Both the position numbers and the translations under genes were made by a program. Under the pieces are notes generated by a model. It was not told the origin of the DNA and did not search any database. It worked only from the letters and a program-made list of their open reading frames with translations. From assembly GCA_964451935.1 (NCBI GenBank), contig CAYVKE010000038.1, positions 1-24,871 of the forward strand: 24,871 bases of DNA, read 5' to 3'. Source of the stretch: CALFXN01 sp964451935 (GTDB taxonomy: Bacteria; Synergistota; Synergistia; Synergistales; Aminobacteriaceae). Positions 6,535 to 13,820 of the stretch are shown piece after piece; within the stretch, counting starts at the first letter, position 1; each line of letters begins with the position of its first letter.

Positions 6535-8481
6535 ATGTCGCAACAGGAAATTTCGCTCGTCCTCGGCACGGCGGGGCATATCGATCACGGAAAGACGACG
6601 CTCGTCAAGGCGCTCACGGGGGTGGATTGCGACCGCCTCGAAGAGGAAAAGAAACGGGGCATTACCATCGAGCTTGGGTTTGCGCCGCTGGTCCTTCCGG
6701 ATGACAGGGTCGTCAGCATCATCGACGTCCCGGGGCATGAGCGCTTCATCCGGCAGATGGTGGCCGGCGCATCGGGCATCGATGCGGTCATGCTCGTCGT
6801 CGCTGCGGACGAGGGGGTCATGCCGCAGACGCGGGAGCATCTGGCCATACTGCGGCTGCTGGGAATCCGCCACGGCCTGATCGTCGTCACGAAAAAGGAC
6901 ATGGTCGACGAAGAACTTCTGGAACTTGCGCTGGACGATATCCGTTCGTTCGTTCAGGGTACTTTTCTGGAATCGGTCCCGATCATTCCGGTTTCCGCGG
7001 TCTCCGGCGAGAATATGGAGACGTTGCGGAACGAATTGAGGGGACTGGTCGACGCCGTCTCCCCGCGCCCCAGAAAAGGGCCGTTCTTTTTGCCGATAGA
7101 CCGGGCGTTCCCGGTGCCCGGATTCGGTACGGTCATAACGGGAACGGCGTATCGGGGACGAATCATTTCGGGAATCGAGGCCAACGTTCTCCCCCTTGGG
7201 AAAGACGTGCGCCTTCGTAGCGTGCAGGTCCACGGAAAAACGGTCGAGGAAGCGTGGGCCGGGCAGCGGGTGGCGGTGTGCCTGAACGGCGTCTCGGTCG
7301 ATGACCTTTCGAGGGGAGACGTTGTGTGCGCCAAAGGAGTGTTTCGCGAAACGAGATGTTTCGATGTCCGACTCTCGGTGCTGCAATCCGCATCGGCCCC
7401 GATCCTCCACTGGCAACGCGTCCGGATCCATATCGGTACGGCCGATGTCGTCGGACGCATCTCCTTCCTGGAGGTCCCGCGTCTTGAGCCGGGAGGCGAA
7501 GGGATAGCGCAGATCATTACCGAAGAGAACGTCGTTGTCATATCGGATCAGCATTTCGTTCTCCGGACGTATAGTCCCCTGGACACGGTCGCGGGGGGGC
7601 AGGTCGTGTTTCCCTACGGAAAGAAGCCCAGGGGAAAGGCGGAACGGCTTCGGTATCGCGAGATGCTGGCCCGTTTCATGAGCGCGCAAAAACGGGAACA
7701 GCGCCTCAAGGTTCTTGTGGACTTCTTCGGCATCGTACCGTTGCCCGATCTCGTCGCGGATCTTCAGGAAATGCCGGGCGACGTCCGCGCGCTCTCGCAG
7801 GCGCTCCACGAACGAAAAGAGATCGTCTTTCTGGACGGAAATCCAGAGTGTCTTCTTTCGCTCGAAAAATCCGCGTCTCTCGACGACCGCCTTCATGCGT
7901 TTCTTGCCTCTTTTCACGAAGCTCGCCCCTATCAGCCGGGCTGCCAGATCGAGGAGGTCCTGCTTCTTCTCGTTCGTGAGATTGAACAGAAGAACGCGCG
8001 TTCCCTGTTGGAATACCTGGCGAAGAACGGACACGTCGTCTGCGAGAACGGAACCGTTCGTCTGCCGGAATTCCATCAACGGGACGACGAAGCCTTCCGT
8101 CGTTCTTCCTCCAGATTGCTCGCGCTCTGTGAGGAGCGGGGATTCCAGCCTCCTGAAATCGCGGAAGCCCGGGAAATTCTGGGAATGAGCGACAAAGAAT
8201 TCAGCGGTTTGGTGAAGGACCTCAAGGAGCAGGAGAAAATTTCGATCGTAACGGGCGGTTTCCTCCTGAGCGCGCCGGTGGAAGATCGCTTTCTCGAACT
8301 CCTGCGCGACGTGAATCAGGATATTACGCTTGGAACGGTGCGGGACTTGACGGGCAGCTCCAGAAAGTTTATATTGCCTCTTCTGGAATATCTTGATTCG
8401 AAGGGCTTTACGCGCCGAGTAGGTGAAAAGCGGATCTTATTGCCGAAAGCCGCGTTAACGAAAAAGAAGCATGTCGAATAA
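6535..8481 (+). CDS. selB: Selenocysteine-specific elongation factor SelB
   Basis: SelB binds GTP, Sec-tRNA(Sec) and the SECIS hairpin of selenoprotein mRNAs, placing selenocysteine at UGA on the ribosome. The 648-residue product has an EF-Tu-like GTPase domain with GTAGHIDHGKTT (residues 11-22), DVPGHERF and TKKD motifs. Beta-barrel domains follow (PIDRAFPVPGFGTVITGT onward), then a C-terminal half with tandem winged helices. The last of these ends RKFILPLLEYLDSKGFTRR, typical of the SECIS-binding module. The start is supported by GGGAGGTGA ending 5 bases upstream and overlapping the selA stop. Its presence implies selenoproteins elsewhere in this genome; I see none in the window. Confidence 0.96.
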   Translation: MSQQEISLVLGTAGHIDHGKTTLVKALTGVDCDRLEEEKKRGITIELGFAPLVLPDDRVVSIIDVPGHERFIRQMVAGASGIDAVMLVVAADEGVMPQTREHLAILRLLGIRHGLIVVTKKDMVDEELLELALDDIRSFVQGTFLESVPIIPVSAVSGENMETLRNELRGLVDAVSPRPRKGPFFLPIDRAFPVPGFGTVITGTAYRGRIISGIEANVLPLGKDVRLRSVQVHGKTVEEAWAGQRVAVCLNGVSVDDLSRGDVVCAKGVFRETRCFDVRLSVLQSASAPILHWQRVRIHIGTADVVGRISFLEVPRLEPGGEGIAQIITEENVVVISDQHFVLRTYSPLDTVAGGQVVFPYGKKPRGKAERLRYREMLARFMSAQKREQRLKVLVDFFGIVPLPDLVADLQEMPGDVRALSQALHERKEIVFLDGNPECLLSLEKSASLDDRLHAFLASFHEARPYQPGCQIEEVLLLLVREIEQKNARSLLEYLAKNGHVVCENGTVRLPEFHQRDDEAFRRSSSRLLALCEERGFQPPEIAEAREILGMSDKEFSGLVKDLKEQEKISIVTGGFLLSAPVEDRFLELLRDVNQDITLGTVRDLTGSSRKFILPLLEYLDSKGFTRRVGEKRILLPKAALTKKKHVE

Positions 8482-8506
8482 GCATTAAGAGTAACATAAG
8501 GGTCTC

Positions 8507-8535
8507 TTGCGTCCTATAGCCTGGGGTGGTATAAT
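8507..8535 (+). promoter_or_regulatory. Extended -10 promoter of veg
   Basis: A perfect TATAAT (8530-8535) carries a TG one base upstream (extended -10, TGGTATAAT). A weak TTGCGT lies 17 bases further upstream at 8507-8512. Predicted start is near 8542, giving a short leader with AGAGGTGA. The 85-base selB-veg interval shows no terminator for selB. Confidence 0.75.
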
Positions 8536-8566
8536 CTACTTCAGGTTAGATGGAGAGGTGACCCGT

Positions 8567-8806
8567 ATGACCTATAGCCTTGCGGAAATAAGACAACAGG
8601 TTGCTCTTTTCAAAGGCATGAAAGTCCGCTACAGAACGGCGAAAGGTCGGCGAAAGGTCGAGGAAAAGCAGGGCGTCATTCTGGAAACATATCCGAATCT
8701 CTTTACTCTTTACGTCGATTCTCTGGATAGCAAGGTTTCCTTCAGCTATGCCGAAATCCTCACCAAGGAAGTCGAGCTGGAGCTTGTTCAAAGCAACCGA
8801 AACTGA
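8567..8806 (+). CDS. veg: Veg family protein
   Basis: Veg is a small protein (about 85 residues in Bacillus) linked to biofilm matrix control and highly expressed, though its molecular activity is unclear. The 79-residue product begins MTYSLAEIRQQVALFKGMKV. It keeps the family blocks GRRKVEEKQGVILETYPNLF and FSYAEILTKEVELEL. ATG 8567 has AGAGGTGA ending 5 bases upstream. An upstream GTG or TTG-type extension would enter the promoter and is rejected. It has its own strong promoter and a strong terminator, so it can be a single-gene transcript. ispE and purR follow as in the Bacillus region. Confidence 0.92.
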   Translation: MTYSLAEIRQQVALFKGMKVRYRTAKGRRKVEEKQGVILETYPNLFTLYVDSLDSKVSFSYAEILTKEVELELVQSNRN

Positions 8807-8833
8807 CAGGAACACTATGCCAGCGTCGAAGAA

Positions 8834-8865
8834 GCCCCGACACGTCGAAGTGTCGGGGCGTTTTT
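8834..8865 (+). terminator. Strong intrinsic terminator after veg
   Basis: GCCCCGACAC and GTGTCGGGGC form a perfect 10-bp stem around a GTCGAA loop, followed by G and TTTTT. It ends only 15 bases before the ispE start codon. Confidence 0.95.
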
Positions 8866-8880
8866 GTGGGTGGTGACCGG

Positions 8881-9741
8881 ATGTATCTGCAATACACTCC
8901 TTCAAAACTCAACCTGACGCTTCGCGTCGTCGGGATGCGATCTGACGGCTATCATAATATTTGTTCGCTGTTCTATCGTAACGAGGCGACAGAACAGTTG
9001 ACAATATGTGTAAAAAAGGCCAATAATGTCAGTGATTCAGTGACGACGGAGCCTTTTCCGATCCCGGGCGAGAATATCATCTCCCGTTGCCTGTCCGTTC
9101 TCCGTCGCACGGAATCCTTTGCGAACCTGCCTTTTCTCGATATCGGCATACACAAAACGATCCCTCCCGGGACGGGCATCGGGGCGGGAAGCGGGAATGC
9201 CGCCGCATTTCTTCGCTGGGCCGTGCGCTTTGCGGGAGAGGCTCTTCCTGACGGGGTATGCGAGTCCATAGGTGCGGATGTCCCGTTTCTTTTTGAAGGC
9301 TCGAAGCTGGCGCTTGTCGGCGACATCGGCATAGTGCGCGAACGCCTTTCGCTGGACCGCGCGTTCAACGTGATTCTCGTGATTCCGGATTGGTTTTCCA
9401 ATACGAGACGAGCGTTCTCGAAACTGGATTCATTTTTCAAGGGGGCTTTTCCGTTGGACGAACCCGGGGCCCGTGCGGAGGCTTTCGATGTTATCGGGGC
9501 TCTGAGCGCCGGTCGGCGCGTCGGATTGTTGCCGAACGACTTTTCCGGAGTTCTTTTTCGGGAGCATCCCGAATACGAACTCCTTGCCGATCTGGGACAT
9601 TCCTCCGGAGTCCCGGCGTACGGGCTTTCCGGGAGTGGAAGCGCTTTCTTTTTTCTTGCGGACAACGATACATCGATAGCTCAAATAATGCATGCCCTTA
9701 ACAGTCTTCCATGGTGCAGAAGAATCATTACGATGGGGTGA
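8881..9741 (+). CDS. ispE: 4-diphosphocytidyl-2-C-methyl-D-erythritol kinase
   Basis: IspE is a GHMP kinase phosphorylating CDP-methylerythritol in the MEP route to isoprenoids. The 286-residue product has the N-terminal block TPSKLNLTLRVVGMRSDGYH, with the conserved Lys9. The ATP loop is PPGTGIGAGSGNAAAFLRWA. GADVPF follows with the catalytic-type Asp133, and the C-terminal GHMP block is GVPAYGLSGSGSAFFFL. The ATP loop reads GAGSGNAA where many members have GGGSS(D/N)AA; glycine for the second serine is a mild departure. ATG 8881 is preferred over in-frame GTG 8866, which abuts the terminator. The RBS is modest (GGTGGTGA). There is no room for a promoter between the veg terminator and this gene. 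Confidence 0.93.
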   Translation: MYLQYTPSKLNLTLRVVGMRSDGYHNICSLFYRNEATEQLTICVKKANNVSDSVTTEPFPIPGENIISRCLSVLRRTESFANLPFLDIGIHKTIPPGTGIGAGSGNAAAFLRWAVRFAGEALPDGVCESIGADVPFLFEGSKLALVGDIGIVRERLSLDRAFNVILVIPDWFSNTRRAFSKLDSFFKGAFPLDEPGARAEAFDVIGALSAGRRVGLLPNDFSGVLFREHPEYELLADLGHSSGVPAYGLSGSGSAFFFLADNDTSIAQIMHALNSLPWCRRIITMG

Positions 9742-9749
9742 TCTAATCC

Positions 9750-10559
9750 ATGAAAGGTCAAAGAACAGAAAGATTGATTCGAACTGTCGCCCGGTTTCTT
9801 TCGTCGCCATCGTCACAGATTTCCCTTACGGCGCTCGCTTCCTGTTTCGGCGTATCGAAGACCGTCGTCAGCGATGACGTGGCGATCATCGACGACGCGC
9901 TGTCGAAAGAAGGAATAGGCGATATCCATGTCGACAGGGGCAGAAGCGGAGGGGCCTCGTTTGTTCCGCGCCTTTCGGACGAAGCGAGAAAGGAACTGCT
10001 GTCCGAGATCGTTCGCCTGCTCTCGCACGAAGACAGGATTCTGCCGGGCGGATTGATCTACTATACGGATATCCTCTTCAATCCCTCCGTCGCCATGCGG
10101 CTTGGATATGCGATGGCGTCGATGTTTCACGGTTCCGCGCCGGATGTCGTCATGACCTCCGAAGTGAAGGGAATTCCGTTGGCGATGTCCACCGCGTTTG
10201 CGATGGGCATTCCCCTGGCGGTTTGTCGCTTCAGGAACCGGCCGAGCGACGGATCGGCGGTCGCCGTTCACTATCCCACGAAAATCGGCGATGTGAAGAC
10301 GATGTATATGAGCACCAAACAATTATCGCGGGGAAACAAGGTCCTGATCATCGACGATTTTATGCGCGGCGGCTCGACGATTTCCGGGATGCTGCTCGTC
10401 GCGAAAGAATTCGGCGCCGAAGTGACGGGGATCGGCGTTTTCATCGTTTCTTCGGAACCCGAAATAAAGTCCGTAAACGGTTTTCAGGCTCTCTTACGTC
10501 TGGACAGCATAGAGAAGAGCGCTCCCGAACTTCGGATATGGGAGAAGACTTCCGTTTGA
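9750..10559 (+). CDS. purR: Purine operon repressor PurR (PRTase-fold, Bacillus type)
   Basis: Bacillus-type PurR is a dimeric DNA-binding repressor of purine genes that senses PRPP through a phosphoribosyltransferase-like domain. The 269-residue product has an N-terminal winged helix (about 1-73; FGVSKTVVSDDVAIIDDAL). The PRTase-fold domain carries the PRPP loop VLIIDDFMRGGST (residues 198-210) and the block IYYTDILFNPSVAMRLG. It is unrelated to the LacI-type PurR of enterics. It starts 8 bases after ispE with GGGGTGA upstream and is probably co-transcribed. A plausible target, purC with a PurR-box-like palindrome, lies at the left end of the window. The -35 of the ferredoxin promoter overlaps its stop codon. 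Confidence 0.95.
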   Translation: MKGQRTERLIRTVARFLSSPSSQISLTALASCFGVSKTVVSDDVAIIDDALSKEGIGDIHVDRGRSGGASFVPRLSDEARKELLSEIVRLLSHEDRILPGGLIYYTDILFNPSVAMRLGYAMASMFHGSAPDVVMTSEVKGIPLAMSTAFAMGIPLAVCRFRNRPSDGSAVAVHYPTKIGDVKTMYMSTKQLSRGNKVLIIDDFMRGGSTISGMLLVAKEFGAEVTGIGVFIVSSEPEIKSVNGFQALLRLDSIEKSAPELRIWEKTSV

Positions 10560-10584
10560 CGTTCTGAGAACCGTGTTATACAAT
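10556..10584 (+). promoter_or_regulatory. Promoter of the ferredoxin gene
   Basis: TTGACG (10556-10561), a 17-base spacer and TACAAT (10579-10584) match consensus at 5 of 6 each. The -35 contains the purR stop codon. The predicted start near 10591 leaves a very short leader carrying AAAGGAGG. Confidence 0.8.
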
Positions 10585-10613
10585 CGCTTGCGCGAAAGGA
10601 GGTGCTCGCTTTC

Positions 10614-10796
10614 ATGCGGGTCTCTCTTGACAAGAATGAATGCATCGGCTGTGGAGTATGTGTACAGATTTGTCCGGATGTCTTTTCCATGGACGACGCC
10701 GCCGGGGTTTCCAAAGTGATCAATGCGGGAGGATCTCCATGCGCGAAGGAAGCCGCCGACAGTTGCCCCGTCGGTTGCATCCATGTCGAGGAATAA
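10614..10796 (+). CDS. [4Fe-4S] ferredoxin, 60 residues
   Basis: This is a small single-cluster ferredoxin, a cytosolic electron carrier. The product reads MRVSLDKNECIGCGVCVQIC at its start and CAKEAADSCPVGC near the end. Cysteines 10, 13, 16 and 51 fit the four cluster ligands. Cys20 and Cys43 sit where the Thermotoga maritima ferredoxin, as I recall it, has a disulfide, and the length is the same. An additional Cys55 follows the fourth ligand. AAGGAGG lies 11 bases before ATG 10614; an in-frame GTG at 10602 overlaps that site and is rejected. It has its own promoter. Its redox partner cannot be told from context. Confidence 0.93.
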   Translation: MRVSLDKNECIGCGVCVQICPDVFSMDDAAGVSKVINAGGSPCAKEAADSCPVGCIHVEE

Positions 10797-10807
10797 TTCG
10801 TCAATCC

Positions 10808-10836
10808 TTGTCCCCGACTGGCGAAAAGGGTATACT
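10808..10836 (+). promoter_or_regulatory. Promoter of the CAU-anticodon tRNA
   Basis: TTGTCC (10808-10813), a 17-base spacer and TATACT (10831-10836) lie 8 bases upstream of the tRNA 5' end. Spacing is ideal and the -10 matches 5 of 6. It is the last convincing promoter seen before the long nif3-to-der cluster. Confidence 0.75.
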
Positions 10837-10844
10837 CAATATAC

Positions 10845-10921
10845 GGGCCTATAGCTCAACGGGTTAGAGCCACCGGCTCATAACCGGAAGGTTCCTGGTT
10901 CGAGTCCAGGTAGGCCCACCA
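10845..10921 (+). tRNA. tRNA with CAU anticodon (elongator Met or lysidine-type Ile2)
   Basis: A 77-base cloverleaf with encoded CCA. The acceptor stem GGGCCTA pairs with TAGGCCC. The D stem is GCTC/GAGC, the anticodon loop CTCATAA (anticodon at 10879-10881), and the T arm CCTGG-TTCGAGT-CCAGG. The CAU anticodon fits elongator Met or Ile2, in which C34 is modified to lysidine. C4-G69 and C5-G68 are features linked to TilS recognition of Ile2 in E. coli, but I cannot settle identity by eye. An initiator is unlikely because 1-72 is a normal G-C pair. The top pair of the anticodon stem (27-43) is an A-A mismatch and base 26 is C. Confidence 0.95.
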
Positions 10922-10928
10922 ACTATTT

Positions 10929-10962
10929 GCCGTTTCCTGTCCAGGGAGACGGCTTTTTTTTT
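10929..10962 (+). terminator. Intrinsic terminator after the tRNA
   Basis: GCCGTTTCCT pairs with the strand ending GGGAGACGGC (two G-T pairs), followed by nine T residues. The T tract runs directly into AGGAGGAG, the ribosome binding site of the nif3-like gene. Confidence 0.88.
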
Positions 10963-10976
10963 AGGAGGAGAGAACG

Positions 10977-11744
10977 ATGCGCCTGTCTGACGTCATCGAA
11001 CGCATTGAAGCGGTCGCTCCGTTCGGAACGGCGGAGTCATGGGACAACAGCGGATTGTTGCTCGGCGATCCCGGAGACGAGGTCCGTCGCGTCGGCGTGT
11101 GTCTCGATGCGACGAAAGCGTCTATTGAAGAGGCGTCGTCGCGCGGATGCGATCTCCTTGTCACGCATCATCCGATGATCTTCCCCTCGCTTCGGCGCAT
11201 CGATCGCGATTCCATTGCGGCCCGGGCGATACGGAGCGCGATCGGGTGTGGAATATCCGTTCTCTGCGCCCATACGAACTGGGATCGCAGCGATGTGGGA
11301 GTCAATGCCGTCCTGGCCGGTCGCCTCGGGTTGCACGACGCGTCTCCATTGCGAGGCGGGGAGAATGGGTTTGGGCGGATTGGCTTTCTGGATCCTCTTC
11401 CCTTCGGCGACTTTCTCGGCATATTGAGGGAACGCTGGACGCTTTCGTGGGTTGCCGGCTACGGAGATGCCGGAAGGACCATTCGTTCCGCAGCGTTGTG
11501 CGGCGGTTCGGGGCGGGATTTTCTCCGCGACGCGATCGAATCGGGAGCGGATGTTTTCTGTACGGCTGATTTGACGTATCATGATGTCATGGAAGCAAGG
11601 AATTCCGGAGTGTGTGTCGCTCTCGCAGATCACGGCGAGATGGAACGGGTGTCCATGGAACGGCTTGCGGAGATCATCGGAGGCGATGATCTCCCTGTCG
11701 ATGTTCTCGATTCAGAGGAGCTTGGGGAACGACTTCATGTCTGA
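10977..11744 (+). CDS. NIF3/DUF34 family metal-binding protein
   Basis: Members of the NIF3/DUF34 family (YbgI in E. coli, YqfO in Bacillus) bind two metal ions and form toroidal hexamers. They are often labelled GTP cyclohydrolase I type 2, but the function is not firmly established. The 255-residue product has the family's metal ligands: His64-His65 in LLVTHHPM, Asp103 in AHTNWD, and His219/Glu223 in DHGEME. It lacks the extra inserted domain of longer Gram-positive members. AGGAGGAG lies 7 bases before ATG 10977. It is the first gene of the long tight cluster, and its last 8 bases overlap scpA. Confidence is high for the family and low for any reaction. Confidence 0.92.
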   Translation: MRLSDVIERIEAVAPFGTAESWDNSGLLLGDPGDEVRRVGVCLDATKASIEEASSRGCDLLVTHHPMIFPSLRRIDRDSIAARAIRSAIGCGISVLCAHTNWDRSDVGVNAVLAGRLGLHDASPLRGGENGFGRIGFLDPLPFGDFLGILRERWTLSWVAGYGDAGRTIRSAALCGGSGRDFLRDAIESGADVFCTADLTYHDVMEARNSGVCVALADHGEMERVSMERLAEIIGGDDLPVDVLDSEELGERLHV

Positions 11745-12534
11745 TGCGCCGACGACCGCAGGAGAAGGAACGAATTTTCTTGTTTCCGTCGAGGCCTTCA
11801 CCGGGCCGGTAGATCTCCTGTGCGTTCTTGTCGAGTCGAGGCAGATCGACATTTGCCGAATACCTCTCACCGATATCGTGAGGGCTTACGGACAGTATCT
11901 GACGCGCAGGAAGGACATCCCACTTCCCGAGGTGGCGGATTTCTTTCATCAGGCCGCGACGCTTCTTCTGTACAAAGTCCTGTCTCTTTTCCCGGTCAAC
12001 GCGATCCAGGAAGACGGAGAAGATGTCGGAGACGGCGAGTTTCTCGAGGACATCGAACGACGAGTGGAACTCTTCGCTCCGTACCGCATCGCCAGGGAAT
12101 CGTTGATCCTTCGGAAGAGTTCGCAGGATCGTCGCATGACGAGAGTCTGCGGCATCGAAGGCCCTGTGAACTACGACATCGGAGACGTGTATGCCCTGTC
12201 CACCCTTTGGTGGGATATCGCCCGACGCAAAAAGGGCAACGCGAGACCGATTGATGACGAAGAGCATTGGGCGGGCGTGCCGGACCCGATTCCGGATGAA
12301 ACGCTCATCGATCGAAAGGTCGAGGAATTGACGGACATTATTCGGGAGCGGAAGACGTTCTCAATATCGTCTCTGTTACATGAAAAATCGGACTTCCCCG
12401 TGCTTCTGGTTACAATTCTGGCCCTGCTCGAAATGTGCCGGATGGGGCGCATACGAATCCGCCAGGAAGAGGTGTTCGGCGATGTCGTCGCTATCGGATC
12501 AGACTGTTCTTTCTCCGGAGGCCAGGATGCTTGA
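11737..12534 (+). CDS. scpA: Segregation and condensation protein A
   Basis: ScpA is the kleisin that with ScpB and SMC forms the bacterial condensin that compacts and separates chromosomes. The 265-residue product has the N-terminal kleisin block AFTGPVDLLCVLVESRQIDI, followed by PLTDIVRAYGQYL and ADFFHQAATLLLYKVLSLFP. The C-terminal winged helix ends LALLEMCRMGRIRIRQEEVF. ATG 11737 overlaps the nif3-like stop as ATGTCTGA, with GGGG 8 bases upstream. It overlaps scpB, its functional partner. An earlier in-frame start would lie deep inside the nif3-like gene and lacks homology. Confidence 0.94.
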   Translation: MSDAPTTAGEGTNFLVSVEAFTGPVDLLCVLVESRQIDICRIPLTDIVRAYGQYLTRRKDIPLPEVADFFHQAATLLLYKVLSLFPVNAIQEDGEDVGDGEFLEDIERRVELFAPYRIARESLILRKSSQDRRMTRVCGIEGPVNYDIGDVYALSTLWWDIARRKKGNARPIDDEEHWAGVPDPIPDETLIDRKVEELTDIIRERKTFSISSLLHEKSDFPVLLVTILALLEMCRMGRIRIRQEEVFGDVVAIGSDCSFSGGQDA

Positions 12535-13057
12535 GGCGATCCTGTTTGTCGCGTCCACGCCGGTCGCGGAGTCGCGCATCGCCGATATCACGGCTTTTGG
12601 AGAGGCGAAAGTCCGCGGCGCGATCGAGGAGCTGAAGAATCATTACGATGCGGGCCACGGCCTGGTCGTTCAGCGCGTCGCAGGAGGCTGGCAGATGTGT
12701 TCCTCCTCGGATGTTTTCGAAACGGTCTCTCGCTTTCAGGAGGACTCGCAGCGCGTTCGCCTGAGCAAGGCTGCGTTCGAGAGTCTTGCCGTGGTCGCGT
12801 ATAACCAGCCCGTGACGCGGGGGGAAATTGAAGAAATACGCGGCGTCCGCTGCGATCGCGTCATCGAGACGCTCTTGACGGTTGGGCTGCTCCGCATCGC
12901 CGGGAGAAAGAAAGGAAGCGGCTCGCCGCTCCTGTATCGTACGACCGATCTGTTCCTTCGGGAATTCGGACTCGATTCCATCTCCGAGCTGCCGACTCTC
13001 GCCGAACTGAGCGAGATGGCCCGCCACAAAGTCGGAGACGACGATGCGTTTGAATAA
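12527..13057 (+). CDS. scpB: Segregation and condensation protein B
   Basis: ScpB dimers bind ScpA within the SMC complex. The 176-residue product consists of two winged-helix domains. It opens MLEAILFVASTPVAESRIAD and contains the family blocks SKAAFESLAVVAYNQPVTRG and VIETLLTVGLLRIAGRKKG, ending near YRTTDLFLREFGLDSISELP. ATG 12527 gives an ATGCTTGA overlap with the scpA stop and has GGAGG 5 bases upstream. In-frame ATG 12482, with GAGGTG 7 bases upstream, would add 15 residues and cannot be excluded. The gene overlaps the rluB-like gene by 14 bases. Confidence 0.93.
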   Translation: MLEAILFVASTPVAESRIADITAFGEAKVRGAIEELKNHYDAGHGLVVQRVAGGWQMCSSSDVFETVSRFQEDSQRVRLSKAAFESLAVVAYNQPVTRGEIEEIRGVRCDRVIETLLTVGLLRIAGRKKGSGSPLLYRTTDLFLREFGLDSISELPTLAELSEMARHKVGDDDAFE

Positions 13058-13820
13058 GTACCTTGCCCTCTGCGGGCTCGGCTCGCGAAGAAAAGCCGAG
13101 ATCCCGGTTCGTGAAGGACGCGTCCGGGTCAACGGAGAGAAATGCGATGATCTTTCCCGCGCCGTAGGGGACGGAGACGTGATAGAAGTCGACGGCCGCA
13201 GGGTCGAACGACAGGATACAATATATCTGGTTCTCAACAAACCGAAGGGATATGTATGCGCGGTCAGCGACAGCAGGGATCCTACGGTCCTTGAATTGCT
13301 TCCGGAACGGCTCCGGATGTACCGGGTGTTTCCGGTTGGAAGACTCGACCGGGATTCCGAAGGGTTGCTTCTCCTTACGAACGACGGGGATTTCGCGCAG
13401 AGAATCGCACATCCCGGCGGCGGGATCGAAAAAGAGTACGAAGTCCTCCTGGATCGTCGACCGACTTCCGAATCGCTGCATGCATGGCGCACCGGCGTGT
13501 CCTCGGACGGAGAACTCCTGCGCGCCCGTCGCGTCCGCGTCATGGACCGCGAACCGAAGGGCAGATGGCTCTGCGTCACGCTTTCCGAGGGAAAGAAACG
13601 TGAAATACGACGTATGGCCCAAGTCCGTGGGTACGTTGTGCAATCGCTTCTCCGCAAAAGAATTGGTAAAATGGACATTGGGTCGCTTACGACCGGAGCG
13701 GTTGTGGAAATGCCTGTTCATGATCTGGAAACGATGATTCGCGAAGGAGGAGCGATCAATGCTCTTTCCGAAGGGGAGGAAGATAAATGGACGGCATCGA
13801 TGAACGTTCACGGGAGTTGA
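13044..13820 (+). CDS. RluB/RsuA-family rRNA pseudouridine synthase
   Basis: Members convert a specific uridine of ribosomal RNA to pseudouridine; RluB acts on 23S and RsuA on 16S rRNA. The 258-residue product has an N-terminal S4 RNA-binding domain (MRLNKYLALCGLGSRRKAE). The catalytic block is FPVGRLDRDSEGLLLLTNDG, with Asp102, and LSEGKKREIRRM follows. The position after scpAB matches the Bacillus scpA-scpB-rluB neighbourhood, favouring RluB. About 25 C-terminal residues after the catalytic domain look poorly conserved. The coding end overlaps the HDOD gene by 34 bases. Substrate site is inferred only. Confidence 0.92.
   Translation: MRLNKYLALCGLGSRRKAEIPVREGRVRVNGEKCDDLSRAVGDGDVIEVDGRRVERQDTIYLVLNKPKGYVCAVSDSRDPTVLELLPERLRMYRVFPVGRLDRDSEGLLLLTNDGDFAQRIAHPGGGIEKEYEVLLDRRPTSESLHAWRTGVSSDGELLRARRVRVMDREPKGRWLCVTLSEGKKREIRRMAQVRGYVVQSLLRKRIGKMDIGSLTTGAVVEMPVHDLETMIREGGAINALSEGEEDKWTASMNVHGS

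Noticed and set aside
6421..8079. 552-codon open frame on the minus strand opposite selA/selB
   Set aside because: It is the antisense of clearly conserved selB codons, has no RBS or recognisable domain, and reflects codon bias of a GC-rich gene.
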